64,000 nucleotides of DNA from Volvox africanus (Eukaryota > Chlorophyta > Chlorophyceae > Chlamydomonadales > Volvocaceae): the NCBI GenBank assembly GCA_030268105.1, contig BSDZ01000031.1, positions 806,001 through 870,000 on the forward strand. The letters are read 5' to 3'. This document shows positions 40,494-53,364 of this stretch, in pieces. The position numbers and the translations under genes are program-made. The first letter of the stretch is position 1, and each line of letters starts with the position of its first letter. Below the pieces are notes generated by a model. The model was not told the DNA's origin. It did not search any database and saw only the letters and a program-made list of their open reading frames with translations.

Positions 40494-43186
40494 GATACGT
40501 ATGTGCACACTCACTTCCCCAGCACGTACCTGCACCAGTGCTGCCCCCAGGTTGCTGAAAGCCACGGGGTCCGACTGCAGCAGCGGCAGCAGCGCATCCC
40601 CCGCCAGCTCCACCACGTCGGAGCCCACATCGCCTGCACAACGAGGACGCACGTTTCGTAAAAATGGCTTGGAAATTTATTTTACTATTACTTTTTTGTT
40701 GTTAAATTATACTTTATATCGTCGATGACATGAAAAGATAAATACAATGAAGTTACGGTAATCATCATTGTACACTTGTAGTACAACTGACAAAAGCTAT
40801 CCACCGCTACCTCCTCCCACTCACCCATCAATACGATCTGCATTAGTAATTGCACCAGATACGGCACCAGAGGGCCGCCGCCCGCAGCTGCCGGGGCCTG
40901 ATGCGCTCCGAAACCACGCCCTCCGTTGAGCAGTGATTGGTGGTGGTATTTGGTCAGTCCTGAGGGGGACGCGGGGTTGTGGTGTCGGGTAGGGGGGGGA
41001 GGGGCCCAGCGGGAAGAGGTATAAATAAACGAGGCGATGTGTACGGTACGGCCGCTGTACAGACGCTGCTATTAAGTAAGATTACTAATCAGGGGGAAGG
41101 CGGGAGGGGGAAAGGGGGAGGCCAGGGGGTTGGTGTCACGAGTATTGGAACAAGGAAGCTTACGTTGTTTTGCAGTTGTGTGTGAGCGGATGTACGGCAA
41201 CCTCCCCTCCCCCTTAAATACACACATACCCACACAACCAGACGACACACGCATACACACGTACCCGCCAACCCCTCCAAAGCTGACTGCACCACCACTC
41301 CGTCAAATCCGGTAGCGGTGACAGTCAGCGGTTGGGAGGATGCGGAAGCAGGGGTGGAGGTGGAGAAGGTACCTCCCACGCCACCGGCAGTTCCCCCCTT
41401 GCCGTCCGCGAGACTTGCGCTCCCATTAGCTGTAGCATCCGGTGTATGTTGTTGTTGTTGTTGTTGTTGATGATGATGGACTAGTGAGAAGCCCCGGGCG
41501 CCCGCCGCCAGGCACGAGAGCAGGGTGGTGAAGTGGGGCCCTGGAAGTGCAACAACCTGCACAACAAGATAGCCGTGAAGAAGAAGATTATGATGACGAT
41601 TAAGAATGCAATAAAAGGAAGAAAAGATATCTTTTTCAGGCATCTTTTTTCTTCATCAAGCCTCAAGCCTTAGTTGTTCATTCGTTGGCCATTAGTCACC
41701 AAAATATGAATGTATGATAACATAATTGCTCGCTTCACCCCCCTCACCTAAACCTCCCTCACTGACAACTGTTTGGCGGTGGGCCCACCGGGAGTCACGA
41801 TTATCGCCAGTGACGTCAGGAAGCGGTTTTTTGAGTTCTGAGTTCACCATTTCCACTTACTACTTCCTCCTCAACCACCCCAACCACTCACCGCGTGCGG
41901 GTGCACTTCCATCATATACGCCAACAGAGAAAACAGAAGCCGGGCCAATTTGCCGCCAGTGCCGCCACCGCCAGCGGCGCCGGCGCCAGCGGCTGTAGCA
42001 GCCGCCAGCAACTCCGGTGTCAGCAGCGGCAGTAGCACGTCAAGGCCCGTCAGGACCACCTGATGAACCCAACCAACCATCAGGAGGCGGTTACCTCAGA
42101 TTGGTGGTTGTACTGCGCTTGTAGCAGTACAAATGATTTGACGTCAACGAATGAGGATTCCTCAGACAGCAGGTAATGCTATGTGTGCGTCACTTAGCAT
42201 TACATATATACACATTAAAACATATACATACATACCACACACTCACACACATACACAAATACATATATATAATATACAATCCTTTGTAACCTTATAGATT
42301 TATATAGACGCATACACTCACCTGATATATAAATACACCCAAGAAAGTCACTCACCTGCGCGACACCGGACTCGTTATCGCCAACTGTCAAACCGCCGCC
42401 GCCGCCGCCAGCTGCGGAAGGACACACCGCCGCCCCCCCCGCCGCCGCCGCCAATGCTACCGTGGCAGTAGTGCCGACACCCGGTCCTTTGGGCGTATTT
42501 CCCCTGCTGCTTCCCCCTCCCCCCGGGGCCCCCAGGACCGGCAGAGCACCGCTCATATTGACCGACCGCGGCGTTGACCCGGCACTGCTGGCGGTGGCCC
42601 AGCCGTCGGAGGCAGCTGCCGCCAGCGCCACATCCCGCTGCGTGATGTGCGTGAGCAGCTGCAGGAGCGCGCGGAGCTCCCGAGCGGCGTCCTCTCCCCC
42701 TTGTAGCAGAGAGGCTGCAAGGAGGCGTGTGTGTGTGTGTGTGTGTGTTTTCGGCAGGGGGGAGGGGGTGTGTGAGGCGGGTACAGGGAAAGTGTGTGAT
42801 TTACTAAAACGAGGAAAACGAAATTATACAACCCCCTCCCACCTCTCTCCCAACACCTGAGCAACACACCTGACCCTAATGCACCTTCCTGGCGCTGTTC
42901 TGACTGCCCACTGCTGTTGTGGTGAAGACGGTGGAGGTGGTGATGGCCCTGGCTGTGAGCGAGATGGTGGGCCTTCCGACGACCCCGCGCCGCCGCCGCT
43001 GCCGCCGCTGCCGCCACGGACACCCTGGCTGCTCGTCCCATTCTGTACTGCCGCAGCAGCTCCAAAACCCAACTCATCAACATGTGTGCCTGATCCGTCT
43101 GAGTGTTTGAGGGGGTGGACGGGGCCGGGGCCATGAGCGGGGGTTGAGCGGACCGGGGAGAAGGGCTGTGTGTGTGTGTGTGTGCA

Positions 43187-43218
<32 letters not shown>

Positions 43219-46200
43219 TGTGTGTGTGTGACAGAGAGAGAGGGGGGGGAGCTGGAGAGAGGAAGCGGGGGAGGGGATAAAAGAGGGGGGAGGGTGTAAC
43301 TTGCGGCAAATCTGCGGCAAATTCCTCATACTCAACACACACACACATCAGCAATGGTCCATCCAATGGTTATTGGGTGAATCATGATAACTTCACGAAT
43401 CGTATGACTGCTCTCATGGCGACGATGTATCATTCAAATTTCTGCCCTACCAACTTTTGATGGCTAGAAAAACCATCCAAGGCTGATAGGGCAGAAATTT
43501 GGTAGAGGCCTACCAAGTAAGGGTGGTAACGGGTGAAGTGGCTGCCACATCCAAGGAAGGCAGCAGCCGCGCAAATTACCCAATCCAATCCCGACACATA
43601 TTGGGTAGGTAGGGGGGAGGTAGTGGCAATAAATAACAAAGCCAGGTGCCAGCACACCAACAGACAGACGCACAGACAGACGCACAGGAGGACATAGAAG
43701 CGGTTGGATGCCATGGAAAGGAGGCCAGGGCAGCCAAAGGACCTCACCGGCAAGTACCCCACGTGATGCTCCACAACAGCCGCAGCCAGTTTTAACAGCA
43801 ACGCACCGACCCGTGGGTCGTCACCGAAGGCCCGTTGCAACACCAGCAGCGGCGCCAGCAACTCCGAGAGCAGCCCCCACCCAGCGGCGCGAGCGGGCGG
43901 ACCGGCGGCGGCGGCTCCATGACAAGCGCCGCCGCGCAGAACCTCCAACATGCCGCATAAGGTCCCAATGACATCAGCACGCGCCGTCATGTCGTACAGG
44001 TCTGGTCGCGCCGCCAGTGCGCGCACCTCCGCCGCCGTCGGGCCCAGCAACTGCGTAATGTAGTGCCCGGCGGCGGCAGCCGCGGGGATGCTGGCGGGGG
44101 AGTCGGCGGAAGGGAAGCCGCAAGCCGCCTGGCAAAGGCTCTGTCACGTCGTTCGGATGTCGTACCGTGCCATATTCAAGCACGGAATCAATACACACGA
44201 AAAATGGCGTGTGATGAGGGGCGGGGAAAGTTCCAGCGAGGCAAGATCGGTAACAAACTATGTCTCCTGAAGGCCCCCTCTCAACCCCTCCCCCTCCCCC
44301 CCCTTCCCACCAGTACCAGGTCTAATTTCTCCGCCTCCCCTCTCCTCCCCTCCCTCCCTCACCTGGCTCAGCCACCTCTGCAGTTTCGGAGCCAGACCGT
44401 TACTGAGTTGGGGCCTTCGTCCCGCAAAGGCTCCGCACAGCTCGCCCCATGAGCGACTGCACTCCAGGAGGGACGCACACAAGGGCCGCCGACGAGAAAG
44501 AACGGGCAGTAGCGTCGTACAAACCTGTTGATGTAGTGTTCGGGTCCGGATTGCACGACCACAGACATGTATCAGATATTAAAATCAAAGTATTAAATGA
44601 ACAAAAATAGATAGAGTATATAAACATTACGATTAATGTAGGCAAATCAAAGAAACTCCCGGGTTGCAAGGAGCACTTAAGATCCCTGGAAGAGCTGCAC
44701 AAAACACGACAAACTGAAAGGCCTTATTGAAGCATCGTTGAAAATAGTTGAGTTGGGTAAACAGGAAGTTGTGTGTGTGTGTGTATGTTGTTGCACATGG
44801 ATGGCGGAAGGAACGAAAGGGGCAATGATGCAGGGCGGGCGGTGGAGCTCCAAAAGCGCGGGGGGAGAGAAAGTGGGGAGGGGAAATGACCAATAGCACC
44901 ATCACCGCCGCCGTCGTACCATTCCGTGCAGCTCCACCTCTCCAGGGAAGGCAACCAGACACGTCGCCGCCAGCCGCGCTAGTCCGTCCACCACCGCCTC
45001 CGCCTGTCCCGACCCACGGGTCGCGTACGCGGCCACAAGCGCCGCCGGCAGCCCCTCCACCTCCTCAGGAAACAGATAAGTGTCACTCCAACGGGCAAGG
45101 GACCACACACACGATTCCATTAACCTGTACGACAGTACGGAAACACATCCAAGAATAAGTGATCCCTAAAGAACCCTAAGATCCGTATGCCTGTGGCTCT
45201 TCTCTTCCCGTACGTCCCCTCTTTGGCCCTACACACAAACCCCTTCCACTCTCTGAGCCACCGCGTTCGGACGTCTCACCGGGGGCTGAGCACCGCCGCC
45301 GCCCCCTCCTGGAGCGCAAGAGCTGGCAGCCCCAGCAGCGCCGCCGTCAACCCCTCCACTGAAGCCACCGCCGGACCCCCTCCCTCGACCGCTATCGACA
45401 GCGGCAGCGGCATCAGGGGAGTCTCGCCTGCGTGTGTGTATGTGCATGGGGCATAACGCGCGTAGAGCGGGAAGGCCGGGAGGGGAGAGAAAGATAGGAC
45501 AGCGAACAAATCATCTCCGCCTCCAACAACCCGCCATCTCACCTGCCCCACTGTCCGCCAGGCAGTGCGCTGCCATTCGTACCAACCAGCACAGCCTCTC
45601 CAGGAACACCGCCCACACCTCCCCGCCTGCCAGACCCGCCGCCGTCGCCGCCAGCAGCTGCTGTTGCGCCGCCGCCATCGCCGCCGCCAGCAACGAGAAG
45701 GTGGCGGCAGGGGCAGCTCGAGCCAGCATCGCCGCCTCCGCCATCCTAGCGTCCTCCGCCGCCGCCTCCGCCGCCTCATTTTCGAAATTGATCTCCTGTG
45801 CGTAAGTCAAGGGAGGGACGGATGACACAGGACGATGAAAACACACAAAACCCTAAATCAGAGAAGGGGGGAAGGATATAATCGAAGTACGACAATGAAT
45901 CCCACCGCTGTTGAAGTAAAACAAATTTCAAAGAAACGAAGTTGATTGACGAAACCCGGCCCCTCCCAACTCTTCCCTACTTTCCCCGCCAACACTCCCC
46001 TGCGCCCCCAAGCTCCCACCATAAAGACAGCAACGACAGCAGCACCCAATTAATGTATTGACTGACAATCGTACAGCCGTACGGATGTATACGTACATGC
46101 TTTGCTGTACTCTCAGCAGCAAAGTCCCTCTCCTCCCCCTCCCCGACTGGGAGCCTGACAGCCCTCACCTCCCCCTCGGCCGCCGCCTGCTGCCCCGCCG

Positions 46201-49200
46201 CCGTCATCGCCGCCTCAACCAAAGCAGAAAACACCGCCGCTGCCCCCTCCGCCAGCCCCGGGAGGCTAGGTGGGCCCAACGCCCCAACCGACAGTCCCAG
46301 CGTCAGGGGGCTGCTGCAATCTCTCTGAACCATCAAAGCCCACGCCTGCGCGTGTGTGTATGTACGTGTGTGTGTCTTCATGTGCAAGTGTATGTACATG
46401 CCGCCACCTTCTTGTGTGTCATTGTGCAAGTGAAGGATACAAATGTAGGTGCGTGTTTGTGTGTAAGGGGGGGAGGGGGGAGAGGACAGCATGTTTTCGA
46501 CCGATCTCCTCGGGGATTACATTGCTGTACGGGTAGAGTTTCTGTACCCGGATCTGCAATCTTCCGTACCGTCCCCCTTCTCCCCTCCTTACCTCCACCA
46601 GCATATCCCTACACTCCACCATCCACTGCTCGGTATGGGGGCAGCAGCTGCTGCGAATCACCTCCACCGTGAGGGCCTTATAGGGGGGAAAGGGCGGGGG
46701 AGGATAGGTGGCAGTTTGTAGGCAGTTAGTGGGTTTTAGATTTATTCCCCCCAAGATTTGCAACGGTTGGCAAAAAGACTGCGCGGGGCCAGGGGGGAAG
46801 GACATGGGGAATAACCCAGCGCCTACAAGGTTTACAGCCCTCGTCCCCCCTACAAACACACACTATCCTGCTTCCCCCAACACCCTCATCGCGCTAACAC
46901 GCACCCCACCTGCAATAGAGCCAGGAAGCCCCCAGCAGTGGGGGTTTGCACCTGGGCCCCCGCTCCGGAACCAGGCCACCCAGCAGCTGCTGCCGCGACC
47001 ACATCGTTCCCTGCGTCCTCCAGCAGCCGGGGGGGGTGAGCGGCTGCCAGGGCCAGGATGGCTCTGTGAGGGAAAGAGGGGGGGGGGTAAGAGGGAGGGT
47101 AAGAGGGGGGGTAAGAGGGAGGGGGAGAGGGGGAGGAAGAGGGGGGGAAAGAGGGGGGGGGGTAAGAGGGGGGTAAGAGGGGGGGTAAGAGGGGGAGGGG
47201 AAGAGGGGGGGGGAGAGGGGGGGGAGAGGGGGGGAAGAGGGGGGGAAGAGGGGGGGGAAGAGGGAGGGGAAGAGGGAGGGGGAGAGGGGGAGGAAGAGGG
47301 GGGGGAAGAGGGGGGGGAAGAGGGGGGGGGAAGAGAGGCTTTCTGTATTTACTTTCATTACATTTCGGTTCGACATCTGCTTCGTTGGCATTTGGGTCAT
47401 TTGGGTCATCTGGGTCGACGGGCAACAACGTCAGTCCCCCCCCTCCCCAACATATCCTTCTTCATTTTCAAAACACCCAGTCCCCTCACCTTCCCTTAGC
47501 TGCAAGTGGCAACTCCCCTAACAGACTCACACCCAATAACAGCGTACATCACTATAACAGCGTGGTGGTTGTGGTAGTTGTGGTAGTTGGTGGTTTCGAG
47601 TGTGTTTGTCAACACAGCAGTGCTACCCTGTCTCTCATCTATCCTTCCCTGTCCTTCCCCCTCCCCCCGTATGGACCTCTCCCCCTCACTTGCAACCCTC
47701 CCACAGCGGCATCTCGTCCCCCGCCGCCGCCGCCGCCACCACCTGCCGTGGTGACGCCACCCAGGCCACCACGCAGCGGAGTACGGCACGCAGGTAACCG
47801 CCCCGTACTCCCCCCCCAGGGCTCGTCAACACCTCAGCGCCTGTCAGGGGTTGGTTTATGGGCAGTTAGGTGTTGAGGTGGGCAGTTGGAGGTTAAGTGG
47901 ACGGTTGGGAGACATCAAAGATTCATCAATGGTGGATCCACGGGCAGTGCTCGGGCGAAGGCTTCAGCCGCCCCCACCCCTCACCCTCGTACAGTCAGGG
48001 ATCTGGGACTCCTCCACGACACCCCCCTCCCCTCATCGCCCTAAGCAGTTTTCATAACTTTGTCCCCCCCCTTTCCGTACACGTGGTTGCTGGGTTTTAA
48101 CCAGAAACCCACCTTCTCTAGGAAACACATCAGACGACAAACTGCTGAGTGCAACCACCACCCCCCGGGCCTGAGCAACCAACTGCCGCGCCGCCGCCGG
48201 AGCCCCCGGCGCCGCCGCCGCCGCCGTCAGTTGCCGCAGCAGCGCCGCCACCCAATCCAACGTGTCCGGCGACAACAGCAGTGAGGCCCAGTCGGCGCCG
48301 GCGGACGGGCCAGAGGACCCCGCCGCCGCCGCCGCCGCCACCACTGCTGATGTCACCATCGCCCCCGACGTCGCCGTGGCTGCGGCTGCTGCCGCCGCCC
48401 TTGCCGCCAACGTCTGCGGCGTCGCGAAGGAGAACGATGCTGATGGAGAGCGACGGAAGTCCCAGGCGAGTACGGCAGTCATGAGTGACAGGCAGGCTGC
48501 GCAGGTGGCGCCGTCGTGTACGGCAGCGGCGGCGCGGCCCAGGGCAACTGCGTGACGAAAGATATCCTGAAGGAAATGGTCCTGTGTACGGGGTGTGTAT
48601 GGGGTGTTTGTGGGGTGTGTGTGTATGGGGTGGGGGAGAGGGCAGGTGGGGATTGCGGGGTGTTGGGGGAGAGGCCAGGGCCTCCGCCGCCGTCGGCACC
48701 TCGTTTTCAGCACCCCCTGTTGCGGGGGCGGTGAGGGCTCTCCCTCCCCCGCCCTCTGTCTCTCCCTGCCTCCTTCCCCCTTCCCTCACGCCCCGCTACC
48801 TGCAGGTCCATTGCGCACTTGGCGTGGTACTCCAGGGGCAGTCCCAGCGGGGACGAGCTGGACGCACAGAACTCCCCCACCACCGCCTACGAGGTGAAGA
48901 GGGGAGGTCGGGTCAAAGTTGGTGTGTATGTGGAAATGGGGTGTTACACTGCTGTGGACGGCTTGCCGTACACAAGCGGCACGTACGAACGCCACAGGCA
49001 CCTAACCGGGCTGAAGCACAGCCACCGCGGGGGAGGGGGAGGGGTGGGAGAGCAGCGGCATACGTTCGTCTGTACGGACACTGCAGCAGCTGCTGAAGAC
49101 ACCAGAGCTGTGATGCAATCATCACGCCGATGATGATGAGAGACAGAGAGAAGGGGGAAGGGTGTGGAGGAAGAGAGGTCTTCCCTCCAAAACACACACA

Positions 49201-51519
49201 TACACACACGCGCGCGCTCTCTCGTTCTCTCACCTCCAGCACCTGCACCCCCACCCGCCGCGCCGCGGCCCCCGCTGAGGACCCCCGGGCCGCGGCGGAT
49301 GACGTGGCGGCCTCCAAGTCCTAAGAGCAGCGCAGCACAGCACCGACACACAGCATCCGGTGGATTGGGCCACATCGGAAGGGTGGGGGGCCCGGGACGG
49401 GTGAGAGGAGCGCAGGGGAGGATCAAAACACACACACGCACATATTCACGCAACCCATGCCATGCACACACGCGTAGCCCACCCAACGCGGTCAGACCGC
49501 CCCCAACGAACATCTCCTTGCAATTCGGTTGGCAGCGATTAAGGGTTTCGTGGTTTCGGAGGTGTCCCGTACAAACCGTCAGAGAAGGGAGTGGACGACC
49601 TAAGCCTCTAATCTCCCCCCCGCCTCCCGGACTCCGTCATCACGTCCTAAACCACCCATCTCTTCTCTCACCCCCCCCCACACAGCTCACATACACACAC
49701 ACTCTCTCTCTTACTGAAAAGAAGGTGGCTCGGTGATGGTGCATTCGCGCATCCGCCTCCTCCAGCTCTAACCAACTCCGTTTGAGTAGCACAGCCAGCG
49801 CCGAGATCAGCGACGAACGAACCACCTGAATATAAAGAACAGCCAACAACGGAACATGTTCACACACGATATCGTTGCCAACCAACCTCATCACCAACCA
49901 GACCCAACCCAGCACCCGGGTGCCTACCTGCATTGCCGGATCCTCCGCTTGAGACACCAGGTACGACATCAAATACGACCGCAGAGCGCTACGGCCATCT
50001 GGGCCCAGTGCCGCCCACTCCCGTACGACGGCTTCTCGCAGAGCTGCCGCGGCGTGAAACCTGGGATGTCGTAAGTTGTCCCGGTGTTTAGGGGGAGGGG
50101 GGAGGGGGGAGAGGTGAGGGTGACGGGGAAGCCGAAGAGACGAAACCCGACACACATACACATGTCATGAAACAGAAATTAATAACCATGAGGAAGAGGG
50201 GAGGCGAGGAGGCGGGTGCGGGAAAGAGTGGGGAGGCGAATGGAGAGGAGAGTGCGTGGATGTGCACGACGGCCCCCATTTTTACTATAACATCCACCCT
50301 CCCTGCCCCATACCCGCACATACACACAAAATGATTCTTTCAGCCTCCGTCCATCCAGTGAAGGCGTACGACAGCTTCTCCCATCACCATCACGGGCGCA
50401 CTCCGCTCCCCTCAAAATCTACCCCCTCGCCAACCTATCCCGCCCTCGTACAAAAAACTCCGCCGTACAAAAACACACCTGGCATCCAGCGAATGGGACC
50501 TGTCCAGTATATGGCGGCAGGCCTGCAGCACTCCAGGGGAGGACCGGAACTGCAGCAGTACGGCGGAGGCTGCGGCCGCAGTGGCGGGAGCCTACGGACC
50601 ACAGGGAGACCAGGAAAGGGAAGAGCAACGAACGCAATGAATAACAGAACCGGATTTGAGATCCAAAAATTTGATTTCCGAATCGGAACTGAGTCCTTTC
50701 CACCGTGCGAGGGCATCCGTACCACCCTCACAACCCCACGCGTGGGTTCGGCGACTCGGCGGGTTGGGGCCATGTCCACCATGTGGTGTGGTACGAACAA
50801 CGCCGCCAGCTGTGACGCTACAGCACTTTGATTCCGGGATTTACTTCTCCTCTTTGCATAACGAGGTACCAGCGGGATACACCGCTTCAGACCCGAGTTT
50901 TATTTACACATACATACATCAACAACAAACCATCTTTCGCCACCGCGGTGGTGCCATCCGGAAGTCTCTCCGAAATGGTGTCAGTGGACACGGCGAGACA
51001 ATCCTTAAAGCGGTACTTAGGGGTGCCAAGAGTTGCGAACTGGAGTTGCTAAATGACCAGGGAAAATAAATGGCCCAAGCGACAGCAGCGGACGGTTTAG
51101 TATAGAAATGCAACTGCTGTTGTACTACTGCTGCAATCACTGCCAACAATCTTCCTAACGCTAACTAGGGCACTCGTCCGTTCAGTAGCAGCAGCGGCAG
51201 CGGCGCGGACACTCCAGGACGTGGCGTTGGACGTTGGAATGCCGTTGGACTATACAGTGAAGAGCTCACAAAACCCCAAAGGTTTTTTGACGCATCACAC
51301 GTCGTTTAATACAAAAACGAGAAGCGAGCCGCGGGGCGGTGGGACTAGCTAAAACCAGTCAACTGCTGTACACGCGCCCTCAGCAGCTGTCCTTCTCACA
51401 ACTAAATCGCCGCTTAAGTTACACCATGGGATGAATACTTAACCCATTGATTCCTGCCAACGTACCTGAAACTCCTCGCAAGCCCGCTCAACGGCCGCTT
51501 GCGCCGCGTCCAGATCCAT
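39939..51519 (-). CDS. XPO4: exportin-4-like nuclear transport receptor
   Basis: Importin-beta family carrier; XPO4 exports cargo such as eIF5A with RanGTP. Twenty-three exons join in frame (1403 residues): 51466-51519, 50479-50591, 49928-50060, 49715-49825, 49234-49320, 48800-48886, 48113-48566, 47690-47807, 46910-47063, 46593-46676, 46169-46345, 45543-45795, 45280-45427, 44920-45124, 44363-44524, 43748-44140, 42870-43098, 42356-42714, 41892-42059, 41265-41556, 40825-40905, 40530-40633, 39939-40184. XPO4-like stretches: LLQFRSSPGVLQACRHIL, FHAAAALREAVVREWAAL, SALAVLLKRSW, GEFCASSSSPLGLPLEYH, SLARWSDTYLF, LLQLLTHITQRDVAL. HEAT-type helices fill the rest. It is about 250 residues longer than animal XPO4, through Ala/Gly runs (exons at 48113, 45543, 42356) and a His3-Gln7 tract (41265 exon). 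All introns are GT-AG. Family call is strong; some exon edges in Ala-rich parts could move slightly. Confidence 0.9.
40458..40491. repeat. CA dinucleotide microsatellite
   Basis: Seventeen CA units in XPO4 intron 40185-40529, read as TG on the sense strand and 38 bases past the donor of the upstream exon. Confidence 0.95.
43168..43230. repeat. TG dinucleotide microsatellite
   Basis: Interrupted TG array in XPO4 intron 43099-43747, followed by a GA-rich run; the sense strand reads CA. Confidence 0.95.
43435..43501. repeat. 67-nt hairpin with perfect 15-bp stem
   Basis: Arms CAAATTTCTGCCCTA (43435-43449) and TAGGGCAGAAATTTG (43487-43501) are exact inverted copies. The 37-nt loop holds a second small stem (GATGG / CCATC). 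Lies in XPO4 intron 43099-43747. It could be a small-RNA precursor or a MITE remnant; no target-site duplication is visible. Confidence 0.75.
47068..47336. repeat. G-rich (sense C/T-rich) array next to an XPO4 3' splice site
   Basis: Irregular runs of five to nine G separated by AA, AAGA or TAAGA, with local 8-12 bp periods. On the XPO4 sense strand this is a 270-nt pyrimidine tract that ends three bases before the CACAG acceptor at 47064. The G strand has many potential quadruplex sites. Confidence 0.9.
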
Positions 51520-52429
51520 GGCTAGTTACAGCGGCAAATGAAACAGCCTGCACACAGCCAGTGTGTACAGTCGTGGTTGATGGAATACGATTTCCCCGTA
51601 CAATCCCTCAGGGAACCTTTTAAATAGTATTCAGCGCCAGGCTAAGACGTTTGGAGTTGTCGGCTGCTGTACTATAGCGGTTTGGATAGCGGAAGAGAAT
51701 AGTGACCAACCTGGTAGGCAGTTTGCGTCTTATGGGTAGGTTATCCTCTACCCCGCAAACATTTGCCACTCAGTTAGCTGTCTCGATCTGCACGGTGCAA
51801 GTTGATATTATGTCACCTCGACATTTCATAAAGGCTGAATATAATAATTAGCTTCATGAAAACGTGTATATATTTGTTCATCAAAGCGCTTTGCGTATAG
51901 GTTTCATGGTTATGTATCAAGACCGGTATGTCTAACTCGCAGGTCGCGGCCATATATTGATCAAGATCCTGTAAACACAAATGAAGAAAGTAAGATATGA
52001 ACGTGTGTGGAAGGGATAGTTTCTGGGGCAATCATTGACTCTGCACTGCAGAATGACTCTGCCCTTTGCTCGTTGAATGGCTCCAGAACCGGCAGCCTTG
52101 CTAACATGTCCCTTCCGCTTGCAGCAGAGAATAAGAAATCGTTACTTGGCAATTTTCCTTCGTAAGGATTGGTTAAGCAATTCCCTAAACGCGGTGCAAT
52201 TTGCACTCCACGCCTGAGAAGTATCCATGACTGGCTTGAACACCCAACTATTCTGTGCTTGAGGAACTTGTACTCTTTAGTTACTCTTTTCCTTGTTGAG
52301 CGACCTTGCACTTCATTATCACCCTCTACCAACGCGTTGGTTTCTCTGGACCCAACCGAACTATTCTCCTAAAAAGATTTGTTGTCGGTTACGTTTAAGG
52401 CACAACCTGCTATAAGTACGAACTTATAA
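51520..52429. other. divergent spacer between XPO4 and SAP18
   Basis: Holds both promoters. A TATAAGTA element lies at 52411, about 20 bases before the SAP18 ATG. Two minus-strand frames (51961-52332 and one after a good acceptor at about 51968) look slightly protein-like but match nothing I know. Confidence 0.4.
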
Positions 52430-53364
52430 ATGGCAGCCATGTACCACCGAGGCGGGCCACAACAAGACTGGCGCGAAGGACGCCGAAGTGGCGACTTTCG
52501 TGGCGGCTTCGGAGACGGTCCGCGCGGTGGCCCGGGCGGCTTCGGTCCTCGAGGTGCTGCTCCTGCGGGCGCTGGGCCAACGCCCCAGCAACCCCCAGAG
52601 GAGATCAACCGCGAGAAGACCTGTCCCCTGCTCATGCGGGTCTTTCCCCGCCAGGGCGGGCATCACAAATTGGAGGAATTTGCAGATCGCAACAGTTTGC
52701 CAGATGAGATCGCAATTTACACCTGGATGGACGCGGACCTTCGGGAGCTCTCGGACCTCATAAAAGATGTGCAACCCGCCGCGCGGAATCGCAATGCCCG
52801 CATCTCCTTCGCCTTTGTTTATCCGGATCGCCGAGGCCGTAACGTCATGCGCCAGGTGCGTGAAGTGTCCGCGAAGTGGTAGGATGTGCTTGTTGGGAAT
52901 GTGCTGTTTAGCAGTCGTACGCGGTTGTCCCTTCCGCCCTGATTCAGTATATAGCTTTCACGTTGCATTCGCATTTTATAGTCATACCTCATCCGCCCAT
53001 CAGCAATACCGGTTGGGGTCGTAGAAGTATATCCCGCTGCAGCTGCCCTGATTAAACTCGCCAAGCTAGGCTCATGGACAGCCGCAGTCAACGAAAATAA
53101 GCACCCCTTGCACCCTACGCCACCCACCCACCCGACAGGTGCTGACCCACCCTCGATATGCAACTACATTTGTGATCAGTTGTCACTACCCGAAAAGCCA
53201 TCCTTCTTTTCCGCCCTCCCTCTAATCCGCCGTCCTCCCTCAAATCTTTTCCCCCTCAACAGGTCGGTGTGGTGCACTCAACGCGTCCCGGCGAAGACGA
53301 TTCTAAGACCTTGCGGCAGCTCAACTTCCAAACCGGAGACTACTTAGACGTGTCTATATACTGA
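52430..53364 (+). CDS. SAP18: SAP18-like subunit (ASAP/SIN3-associated)
   Basis: SAP18 has a ubiquitin-like fold. It works in the ASAP/PSAP complexes on spliced mRNA and with SIN3-HDAC repressors. Two exons, 52430-52855 and 53263-53364, give 175 residues. The first 55 are Arg/Gly/Pro-rich (WREGRRSGDFRGGFGDGPRG), resembling RNA-binding RGG tails. The fold begins EKTCPLLMRVFPRQGGHH and continues IYTWMDADLRELSDLIKDV, ISFAFVYPDRRG. Exon 2 completes it with VGVVHSTRPGEDDSKTLRQL and NFQTGDYLDVSIY. The family core is fully conserved. An ATG at 52439 is a second possible start; the first is used because no upstream in-frame ATG competes. The upstream spacer is shared with XPO4. Confidence 0.95.

Noticed and set aside
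46886..47499. Gly-Glu/Lys-rich and Pro/Leu-rich frames on both strands
   Set aside because: Low-complexity intronic array; only the minus-strand part at 46910-47063 is an XPO4 exon.
51961..52332. 123-codon minus-strand frame between XPO4 and SAP18
   Set aside because: No ATG start, no known family, overlaps a divergent promoter region.
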